From: an uncultured Planctomycetaceae bacterium
GTDB taxonomy: Bacteria > Planctomycetota > Planctomycetia > Pirellulales > Pirellulaceae
Assembly: GCA_903927685.1 (NCBI GenBank)
Contig: CAIYOB010000829.1
Span: 1-8,204, forward strand
Length of the DNA stretch: 8,204 nucleotides
Direction of reading: 5' to 3'
The position numbers and the translations under genes are program-made. The notes under the pieces were generated by a model. It ran no database searches. It had not been told where the DNA came from and was given only the letters and a program-made list of their open reading frames with translations. Each line of letters begins with the position of its first letter. Position 1 is the first letter of the stretch. Shown one piece after another: positions 1 through 5,471 of the stretch.

Positions 1-1292
1 AGCCGGAGCCGACCGTAAAGCCGGAGCCGAGTAGGAAGTCTGTCGAGCCCACGCTCGCAGTGAGTTCGGAATCTGCGCCGCCGGCCGCCCCCGCACCCGC
101 GCCCGCTCCGGCCCCTGAGGCGAAGCAGGCGGACGACACACAGGTCGCCGCGGATTGCCGCATCTTCGAGCAGATCTCGGGTGAACTCAAAAAGGCCAAG
201 GCCAGCGGACAGCTGAAGGGTTTCGGGTTGTCCGTATACGTCGACAAGGGCAATGTCTGGCTGAAGGGCCGCGTCGGATCGGCCGCCCAGCAGCAGATGG
301 TCCTGGATCTGGTCCGGCGGACGGAGGGCGTGCGCCAAGTCGTCAACGAACTGTCGATCAACGAATCCGCGACCCGGATCGCGGAGAATCTGAATCAACT
401 GCTCCAATCCGCGGAAGCCGAGAAAGACCTGCACGGCGCCAACCTGGACGTCAAGGTCGACGGTCCGGACGTCTGGTTGACCGGGACGATCAGCACGCCC
501 GAGCAGGAACAGCGGATCGTCGATTTGGTCCGCAAGGTCCCCGGCGTCCGGCGCGTGATCAGCGGGCTGGAAGTCCCCAGCGTTACCACCTCCAGTATGG
601 GGGCGTCAGCACCCAGCGTTGCCCAGTTGCCGCCCGTCGCCGTGGCCGAGATCCCCGTGGCGATGCCCAAGGCCGAGCCCGTTGCCGCGGCACCCAATGC
701 TCAGCCGCTGCCGGCCGTGCGGTTCGCCAAGCAAGCGGAGGCACCTGCCGAAGAGGCCGCCTTGGTCGCTCACAACGCGTCGCCTGGCAAGCCGAGTCCG
801 CTCGCAGCGGCTTCGGCAGGCGCGGTCAGCAGCATGCCGCCCGCTTCGCTGCCGGTCCCCGTCGCTCCGCAGCCGGCTCCGGTGACAGGCGCCTACGTGT
901 ACTATAACCAGGCCGCGCCGCAGGCTCCCCTGCCGACCGCGATGATGGATCAGACGCCGCGCCCGATGGGGCTTCCTGCGATGGCAGGCTATGCGGGTGG
1001 GATGGTCGCCGCTCCGCTGATGGCGGCCGGCATGATGCCAGCACAGCTGCCAGGCCCGGGCTACGCGGTGGTACCGGCCACTTATGACCATCCAACGTTG
1101 CCTGGCTACGCGTGGCCGACCTATGCCGCCCATCCGAACTATGCCGCGGTGACGTATCCCAAGCAATACTCGCCATCGGCTTGGCCCTACATCGGCCCGT
1201 TCTACCCCTATCCGCAGGTTCCGCTGGGATGGCGGAAAGTCACGTTGAAATGGGATGACGGCTGGTGGAACTTGGATTTCAAAGCAAAGTAA
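1..1292 (+). CDS. Double-BON-domain protein with Pro/Ala-rich linker and aromatic C-terminal tail (5' end outside window)
   Basis: No in-frame stop lies between the left edge and a GTG at 60, and the upstream codons read as a Pro/Glu/Lys-rich stretch that continues the low-complexity segment after 60. The GTG is therefore probably internal and the gene is 5'-truncated by the window. Counting from 60, residues 33-101 and 104-172 are two tandem BON domains, each with the helix-strand-'WL.G.V/I'-helix-'V..V.N/SGL' pattern. BON domains are known in periplasmic and outer-membrane-associated proteins such as OsmY, where they are thought to bind phospholipid or other envelope surfaces. Residues 173-357 are Ala/Pro-rich and look disordered. 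Residues 358-410 are rich in Tyr, Trp and Pro and end in a well-ordered-looking segment (PLGWRKVTLKWDDGWWNLDF) that I believe recurs in planctomycete proteins, though I could not check. A strong terminator follows 30 bases after the stop. An envelope role is inferred; the export signal would lie outside the window. Confidence 0.82.
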   Translation, partial: PEPTVKPEPSRKSVEPTLAVSSESAPPAAPAPAPAPAPEAKQADDTQVAADCRIFEQISGELKKAKASGQLKGFGLSVYVDKGNVWLKGRVGSAAQQQMVLDLVRRTEGVRQVVNELSINESATRIAENLNQLLQSAEAEKDLHGANLDVKVDGPDVWLTGTISTPEQEQRIVDLVRKVPGVRRVISGLEVPSVTTSSMGASAPSVAQLPPVAVAEIPVAMPKAEPVAAAPNAQPLPAVRFAKQAEAPAEEAALVAHNASPGKPSPLAAASAGAVSSMPPASLPVPVAPQPAPVTGAYVYYNQAAPQAPLPTAMMDQTPRPMGLPAMAGYAGGMVAAPLMAAGMMPAQLPGPGYAVVPATYDHPTLPGYAWPTYAAHPNYAAVTYPKQYSPSAWPYIGPFYPYPQVPLGWRKVTLKWDDGWWNLDFKAK

Positions 1293-1321
1293 CCTGCCCG
1301 CACGACGTTCGCCCAGTGCCG

Positions 1322-1360
1322 ACCTCCGCCGGAATTCCTCCGGCGGAGGTTTTTTGTTTT
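1322..1360 (+). terminator. Intrinsic terminator after the BON gene
   Basis: A perfect 12-bp stem pairs 1322-1333 with 1339-1350 (core arm CCTCCGCCGG) around a 5-base loop. It is followed by six T, one G and four more T (1350-1360). This is a classical Rho-independent terminator for the rightward transcript. Its position 30 bases after the BON stop separates that gene from the lipoprotein gene downstream. Confidence 0.9.
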
Positions 1361-1399
1361 GGGACATGTCGCGTGCTCGGGGGCGGCGTGGCTCGCGTG

Positions 1400-1456
1400 C
1401 CCAGCGTAGCCCGAAGCGCAAGCGAGTGGGAGGCGGCCCTCCCGCTGGCCCTCGCG
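1400..1456. repeat. GC-rich hairpin, likely a dispersed intergenic repeat
   Basis: After the segment GTAGCCCGAAGCGCAAGCGA (1406-1425) comes a palindrome. GGGAGG at 1428-1433 pairs with CCTCCC at 1438-1443 around the loop CGGC, and the pairing extends outward through a G-T pair to 1425/1446. No coding signal is credible here. The 'AGCCCGAAGCGCAAGCGA' text resembles short dispersed intergenic repeats I associate with planctomycete genomes; that is recollection and cannot be tested from one copy. The rest of the 1293-1599 gap holds the terminator before it and the promoter after it. Confidence 0.45.
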
Positions 1457-1545
1457 TCCGCCCCCGGGCACCCCAGCCCGGTCCGTGTGCCCGGCACAGG
1501 ACGACTTCTCGGAATTATCCGGAAAATCCGCAAGTTTCCCCCAAA

Positions 1546-1574
1546 TTGACACGATATCTAGGGTTAGACATGAT
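1546..1574 (+). promoter_or_regulatory. Sigma70-type promoter of the lipoprotein gene
   Basis: A perfect -35 hexamer TTGACA (1546-1551) is followed by a 17-base spacer and a -10-like CATGAT (1569-1574, four of six matches to TATAAT). The surrounding 1511-1600 stretch is clearly more AT-rich than its flanks. Transcription would start near 1581, giving a short leader of about 20 bases that still holds the ribosome binding site. The weak -10 leaves room for an activator or a different sigma factor. Confidence 0.6.
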
Positions 1575-1586
1575 CGTGACAAAACC

Positions 1587-1592
1587 AAGGGA
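1587..1592 (+). promoter_or_regulatory. Ribosome binding site that sets the lipoprotein start
   Basis: AAGGGA sits 7 bases before the ATG at 1600. It favours 1600 over the in-frame ATG at 1570, which overlaps the predicted -10 element and would put ten charged or polar residues before the signal peptide. Confidence 0.65.
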
Positions 1593-1599
1593 CAAGTCC

Positions 1600-2175
1600 A
1601 TGTCGCACCGATTTATCCTTCTCACGCTCTCACTGACGCTGGCTTGCCTTTCGCTGAGCAACACCGGGTGTGTCCACCTGACGGAGGGCAACTCGCTGGG
1701 GCTGCTGGCGATTCCGATTCCGGTCAGCCCGTACTTCCAAAAGGCGAAAGAGGACGAGTTCTGGAGTGCCGAGCGATACGACTCCGTACCGATTCTCGGA
1801 CCGATTACCGCCGGCGGCCCGGCCTCGGCGCTGGACGAACCAAGCGACGACGAGGTGATGCGGGCGTTCGAACGGGCGCATCCGACCGAGGGCGGTCTGC
1901 CGTTCCTGCACGAAACCCAGATCAACGACGTGCGGATTGTGAAGGAAAAGATCGCCGATTATATCGATCCGCCGCGCGTGATTCCGCTGATCGGCCCTGC
2001 CCAGCTGCATCACGCCCATTACAAGTGCACGATCTACTACAGCCAGGCCAAGCGCGTCGGCTGGCCGGTTCCGCACACGCTCCGGGATGAAGAGGGGATC
2101 GAAGTCATCTACGTCGATCACAACCACTTCCACATGGTGGGCAACGTGGACACCGGGACCGCGCCCAACTATTGA
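1600..2175 (+). CDS. Predicted lipoprotein of unknown function (191 aa)
   Basis: I do not recognise a named family. The chosen ATG has a good ribosome binding site and gives a classical export signal: MSHR, then a hydrophobic stretch to about residue 19, then N-T-G-C with Cys24 as the probable lipidated residue. The lipobox is imperfect, with Asn at -3. The mature part has a Pro/Gly-containing N-terminal third (SPYFQKAKEDEFW, ILGPITAGGP), an acidic helix-like middle (SDDEVMRAFERA), and a C-terminal half with two His clusters: H137, H138, H140 with C143, and H174, H176, H178 in DHNHFH. These could bind a metal, but that is inference; they might simply be structural. The gene has its own promoter and is followed by a hairpin, so it is probably transcribed alone. 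A membrane-anchored periplasmic location is likely. The pattern fits planctomycete-restricted conserved hypotheticals. Confidence 0.78.
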   Translation: MSHRFILLTLSLTLACLSLSNTGCVHLTEGNSLGLLAIPIPVSPYFQKAKEDEFWSAERYDSVPILGPITAGGPASALDEPSDDEVMRAFERAHPTEGGLPFLHETQINDVRIVKEKIADYIDPPRVIPLIGPAQLHHAHYKCTIYYSQAKRVGWPVPHTLRDEEGIEVIYVDHNHFHMVGNVDTGTAPNY

Positions 2176-2213
2176 CGCACGGGCCACGGCGACACCTCGC
2201 CTGGGATCACCAC

Positions 2214-2247
2214 AGACCTCGCGGCCGTTGCGGCGGACGCGAGGTCT
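2214..2247 (+). terminator. Hairpin terminator after the lipoprotein gene
   Basis: A perfect 10-bp stem pairs AGACCTCGCG (2214-2223) with CGCGAGGTCT (2238-2247) around a 14-base GC-rich loop. The tail TCCTGTTT is a poor uridine tract, so termination may be partial. It lies 38 bases after the lipoprotein stop. Confidence 0.6.
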
Positions 2248-2328
2248 TCCTGTTTGGGGGCGGCGGCCCGGCGGCGGCCCGGCTGCGGCCATCTTGACGG
2301 CCCGCCGCCGCGGCACGACGATGGCCGC

Positions 2329-4407
2329 ATGTCACCACAACGACGCGGCATGTCGCCGCCGAAGCCCGATCCCGCGAAACTCGCGCTCGCCTGGGTTGCC
2401 GCCGCTGGCTGGTTTTGGGGCCTGACGCTGCTAGCAGCCCGCGGGCACGAGATCCTCGAGTACTACGTCCTGGCGTCGGCGCCGCCCGTGACAGGGTTCC
2501 TGGCATTACCCGCCTGGCAGCTGGGCGTGTTCCTGGGACTCAGCATCGGCCTGGCCATGTTGTGCCTTCACGACCGACAAGGGGCGGCCCCGGCCTGGAG
2601 CAGGCCCGTGCGCTGGCTGCTGCTGGCCTACACCGTTCCCCTGCTCGACGTGCTCCGGGTTGCCGGATTGGCGATCCCGTACACGTTTGTCGAGCCCTTG
2701 CTGTTGACGTGGATCACCGGAGCGGCAGTCGCCGGCTTGGCGTCGCACCAGCGGGAGCTGCCCCTCCGGACCGCGCGATTGCCCGCGGCGACGCCCCACG
2801 CGATCACCGGGCTGCTGACCGCCGCCGCCGCCGGCTGGTGGTACTATCAGGGCTGTGCCGCCCTGGACGAGTTCTCCCTCGGTTATCACGATTTCGGCCA
2901 TTTCGCCTTTCGCGTCGCCAGCACCTGGCAGGGACGAGGCTTCCTGCTCGAGACCCCCAGCCTGCCGGCGTTTTGGGACCACTTCAATCCGGGCCTGGCG
3001 TTGCTCGCCCCACTGTGGGGGCTGTGGCCGGACGCCCGGCTGTTCATTCTGCTGCAAGCGATCTGCCTGGCAGCGCCGGCGACGGTCGTCTTTCGGATCG
3101 CCCGCCTGTGGGGAATGACGGCGGCCAATGCGGCGGTCTGGGCCGCGGTCTACCTGGCGTTCCCCGCGGTCGGCCAGTTGAATCTAAACTACTCCTACGG
3201 CTGGCATCCGATCAGTCTGGCTTTGCCCTGGCTGTTCGCGGCCGTGGCGGCCCTGCTGGCTCGCCGCTACGCCTGGGCCGCCGGGTTTGCCATCCTGGCG
3301 GGCAGCTTCGAGGAAGCGGTGATCGTGGCGCTGGCCTGCCTGGCCGCCGCGCTGGGACTGCAAGCGTGGTGGGCGGGCCGCCGCCCGGCTCTGCGCGACA
3401 TGGGGCCGGACTCCGACGCAGCCTTGGCGCAACGCCTGCCTGCCGTTGCCTGGCTGGCGATCTGGGCGGTACTGGCCGTCGCTTTCGTCCTCATCACCCG
3501 GTACGCCGCATTCACCCGCTACCAAACCGGGCGTTTCGAAAACCTGGGCCAGTCGGGATTGGCCATTGCCCTGTCTCCGCTGCTCCGGCCGCGGGCGTTC
3601 TGGGGCGAGGCATTGCAGCCCAACTCGTTGCTGTTCCTGGCTGCGTGCCTGTTGCCCTGGACCCCGACAGCGTTGTCCAAGGGACGCATGCTACTGCTGG
3701 CGGCCGTTTTCCCCCTGGGCCTGTTGCTGGGCTGGAAGCATCCGCCGGCCAAGTCCATCGCCTTTCAGTATCTGACCACGCTGCTGCCGATTCTGCTGCT
3801 GGCCGCCATGGCGGGAGCCCGGCGTGTGACGTGCGAACGAAACGCGGCTTCCCCCGGGTCGCCGGTCGTTCCCGGCGATCATTCCCTGGGTTGGGCAGCC
3901 CTGGCCTCCTGCCTGGTCGCTTCGACGCTGTTCGGTGCGCTGCCCTGGAGCAGTCCGACCATGACGGTCCTGTTGGCGCAGAGCTATCAAGTCAGCGCCG
4001 AGTCGCCGACGGTGCAGAACCCGAGGGCCCCCGGCACCGCCGGCCACCGGGCCCTGACCGAGATCGTGGCCCGGATCAATACGGAGCAGTCCAGCGTGCT
4101 GGCCAGCGGGCGGATCGCGGCGCATCTGTTGAACGTGCGCCGCTTGGAGACCGTCGAGCAGGCCCTCGTGCGCTGGGACGCGTTGTGCGCCGAAGCCGGC
4201 TCCGGCCGATTCGCCACGGAGGTCTTCGACTGGATCGTCCTGGATACTTGGGAATGCTTTCAGCAGTCGCTGAGCAAGATGGAGACAATTCTCGCGGACG
4301 CGCGGCGGGCCGGCTATCAACAAGCCTGGTCCGGCGAGGGCATCATCGTCCTGGCGCGGCCGCAGGGCGAAATCCCGCTAGCCAGTCCCACGGAGACGCA
4401 ACGATGA
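2329..4407 (+). CDS. DUF2079 family polytopic membrane protein
   Basis: A predicted inner-membrane protein of about 692 residues with roughly ten or more hydrophobic segments. The family signature is clear: YHDFGHF (residues 186-192), then LLETPSLPAFWDHFNPGLALLAPLWGLWP with FWDHFNP at 215-221. DUF2079 proteins show 'DLG.F.Q' followed by 'DHFSP...LLAP.Y' at these places. GSFEEA (325-330) matches the position of the family's conserved acidic pair. The last 120 or so residues are soluble and end in an alpha/beta segment with FDWIVLDTW, as in other members. Many DUF2079 proteins are thought to be GT-C-like glycosyltransferase relatives using lipid-linked sugars; the substrate is unknown and this role is inference. 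The start is uncertain: ATG 2329 and ATG 2350 are both in frame, neither has a clear ribosome binding site, and both precede the first membrane helix. The frame is open further upstream, but only from a TTG inside the preceding hairpin region. The stop overlaps the DUF423 start by four bases. Confidence 0.85.
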   Translation: MSPQRRGMSPPKPDPAKLALAWVAAAGWFWGLTLLAARGHEILEYYVLASAPPVTGFLALPAWQLGVFLGLSIGLAMLCLHDRQGAAPAWSRPVRWLLLAYTVPLLDVLRVAGLAIPYTFVEPLLLTWITGAAVAGLASHQRELPLRTARLPAATPHAITGLLTAAAAGWWYYQGCAALDEFSLGYHDFGHFAFRVASTWQGRGFLLETPSLPAFWDHFNPGLALLAPLWGLWPDARLFILLQAICLAAPATVVFRIARLWGMTAANAAVWAAVYLAFPAVGQLNLNYSYGWHPISLALPWLFAAVAALLARRYAWAAGFAILAGSFEEAVIVALACLAAALGLQAWWAGRRPALRDMGPDSDAALAQRLPAVAWLAIWAVLAVAFVLITRYAAFTRYQTGRFENLGQSGLAIALSPLLRPRAFWGEALQPNSLLFLAACLLPWTPTALSKGRMLLLAAVFPLGLLLGWKHPPAKSIAFQYLTTLLPILLLAAMAGARRVTCERNAASPGSPVVPGDHSLGWAALASCLVASTLFGALPWSSPTMTVLLAQSYQVSAESPTVQNPRAPGTAGHRALTEIVARINTEQSSVLASGRIAAHLLNVRRLETVEQALVRWDALCAEAGSGRFATEVFDWIVLDTWECFQQSLSKMETILADARRAGYQQAWSGEGIIVLARPQGEIPLASPTETQR

Positions 4408-4853
4408 GCGGAGAACAAACGGGATCCTACGCAGGAAAATGGTGGCTCACGATCGGCGCCTTGTTCGGGTTTGCCAGCGTGGCGCTCGGCGCCTTCGGAG
4501 CCCACGGCCTGAAGACATCGCTGCGCGAACGGGACTTGTCGCCGCAGGAGCAGACCCAGCGGCTGGACAACTGGGAAGTCGCGGCGCGGTACCAGATGTA
4601 CCACGGCCTGGCCCTGATCGCCGTGGGCCTGTTGGCCGGCCACCGCCCGCGGCGGCTGTGGTCCGCCGCTGCCGCCGCGTTCACGGTCGGCGGACTGATC
4701 TTCTCCGGCTGCCTGTACGCCTACGTCCTGAGCGGCGCCAAGCCGTGGGCCCTGATCGTGCCCGTCGGCGGAGTGCTGCTCCTGCTCGGCTGGCTCAGCT
4801 TCCTGCTGGCCGTGCTGCTGCCGCCCGTCAGCGGACGAGGCCAGGGGTTCTGA
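4404..4853 (+). CDS. DUF423 family small membrane protein (149 aa)
   Basis: The start ATG overlaps the upstream stop as ATGA (4404-4407), and GGAG at 4392-4395 lies 8 bases before it, so translation is probably coupled to the DUF2079 gene. The protein has four predicted membrane helices. It carries the family motifs GALFGFASVALGAFGAHGLK (residues 18-37) and RYQMYHGLAL (62-71), then FSGCLYAYVLSG and VPVGGVLLLLGW in the last two helices. DUF423 (the E. coli YgdD / animal TMEM256 family) is widespread in inner membranes, with no settled biochemical role. The loop between the first helix and RYQMYH (about residues 38-61) looks some ten residues longer than I expect for the family. Length is otherwise normal. 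The C-terminus is short and hydrophilic. No T-rich terminator follows; the repeat cluster begins about 90 bases downstream. Confidence 0.92.
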   Translation: MSGEQTGSYAGKWWLTIGALFGFASVALGAFGAHGLKTSLRERDLSPQEQTQRLDNWEVAARYQMYHGLALIAVGLLAGHRPRRLWSAAAAAFTVGGLIFSGCLYAYVLSGAKPWALIVPVGGVLLLLGWLSFLLAVLLPPVSGRGQGF

Positions 4854-4946
4854 CCCGTTCGCCTGTCACGAAGAAGACCCCAGGGGAAGAAAGGAATTGC
4901 GCGCGGGGTGTGTTCGGGGTGAGCGGCCCTAAGGCGAAGTCGTGGT

Positions 4947-5066
4947 CAAGCCCCGGAGGGGCGGCAGGATGTAGCCAGGGGCGCCAGCCCCTGGCCGCGC
5001 CACGATCCGTCGCGGGCAAGCCCCGGAGGGGCGACAGGGGCCAACGAGGGGCGCCAACCCGCGGCC
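4947..5066 (+). repeat. Two-copy direct repeat, 70-base period, each copy made of two hairpins
   Basis: CAAGCCCCGGAGGGGCG occurs at 4947-4963 and, identically, at 5017-5033, exactly 70 bases apart. The following 33 bases align without gaps between copies (4964-4996 and 5034-5066) at about two-thirds identity. Each copy holds a small hairpin A (GCCCC-GGA-GGGGC, first copy 4950-4962) and an element B. In the first copy B is a perfect 9-bp stem, GCCAGGGGC 4974-4982 with GCCCCTGGC 4987-4995; in the second copy the B stem is degraded. The layout resembles REP/BIME-type extragenic palindromes. Confidence 0.8.
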
Positions 5067-5160
5067 TCCGATCTCGTTGCGGACGTCATCCAATTCTGCC
5101 TGTCCGCCGGTGGGTGCCTCGTTGAGGATCATGATCTCGCGCGGACTCGCGACGGCCTGT

Positions 5161-5226
5161 CGCCCCTCCGGGGCTGCGGTTCGTGTCCGCCCTGCCATCC
5201 AACCAGGGGCTGACGCCCCTGGCTAT
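5161..5226 (-). repeat. Inverted copy of the hairpin repeat (elements A and B)
   Basis: CGCCCCTCCGGGGCT (5161-5175) is the exact reverse complement of element A. CCAGGGGC (5203-5210), the loop TGAC and GCCCCTGG (5215-5222) form element B. The trailing GGCTATC mirrors the GATGTAGCC before B in the + strand copy, minus a few bases. On the minus strand the order is B then A, while the forward copies run A then B. The cluster therefore reads as two oppositely oriented arrays around a central spacer, 5067-5160. Confidence 0.75.
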
Positions 5227-5267
5227 CAGGGCATCGCCCCGCTGGGGCTGGAATTGGCTATGTTGAC

Positions 5268-5283
5268 TTTCGAGTTCTCGAAA
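5268..5283. repeat. 16-base palindrome TTTCGAG-TT-CTCGAAA
   Basis: Perfect 7-base arms (5268-5274 and 5277-5283) surround a TT centre. It lies in the convergent gap, away from any start codon, so a repressor operator role is doubtful. It may be part of a larger dispersed repeat. Confidence 0.6.
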
Positions 5284-5288
5284 TTGCG

Positions 5289-5327
5289 CTGGGGCTCCGC
5301 CCCAGACCCCGCGGCGGCTGCGCCGCC
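5289..5327. terminator. Tandem GC hairpins, possible bidirectional terminator
   Basis: CTGGGGC (5289-5295) pairs with GCCCCAG (5299-5305) around a TCC loop. Then GGCGGC (5313-5318) pairs with GCCGCC (5322-5327) around TGC. They lie between converging genes, where they could slow polymerase from either side. Neither has a T-run on either strand, so this is only a candidate. Confidence 0.35.
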
Positions 5328-5471
5328 TTCACGGAGTCTCCGGGCTCGGAGAACCCCGCCCACGTGACCGCTACGCCTTCCGCTACGGCTCGAAACACGC
5401 TCGGCTCCGCTCCGCTCCGCACGATCGCGTTTCGGCCTCCGCTACAGGCTCCGCTCTTGCTTGGACTCGCT

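Larger units (their letters stand above)
4854..5471. other. Repeat-rich convergent intergenic region
   Basis: This 618-base gap lies between the converging DUF423 and caspase-FGE genes. I see no convincing coding region; the short open frames here arise from GC-rich repeats. Positions 4854-4945 hold nothing I can name. Positions 4946-5226 hold the hairpin repeat cluster. Positions 5260-5330 hold three inverted repeats. Positions 5365-5460 are low-complexity, with three CGCTAC copies (5369, 5381, 5440) and a (CTCCG)x3 run at 5405-5419. The hairpins may end transcripts from both sides, although none has a uridine tract. Confidence 0.75.

Noticed and set aside
1255..1599. Upstream extension of the lipoprotein reading frame
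   Set aside because: It crosses the BON gene end, the terminator and the promoter. The ribosome binding site and signal peptide set the start at 1600.
2415..4403. Very long open frame (+) running through the DUF2079 gene in another frame and into DUF423
   Set aside because: The upstream part is Arg/Pro/Gly-rich with no domain or membrane pattern, while the overlapping frame encodes a clear DUF2079 protein. Only the part from 4404 is real (DUF423). It stays open because of GC bias.
4947..5066. CRISPR array suggested by a 70-base periodic repeat
   Set aside because: Only two copies in direct orientation, the similarity extends through the would-be spacer, inverted copies exist, and no cas gene is present.
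4929..5198. Small minus-strand gene in the repeat cluster
   Set aside because: No ribosome binding site was seen, and its ends lie in hairpin repeats. Better explained as repeat sequence, though its middle is listed as a finding.
4854..5471. Template repeat of a diversity-generating retroelement next to the FGE gene
   Set aside because: No stretch here matches 5499-5609 with adenine-specific differences, and no reverse transcriptase frame is in the window.
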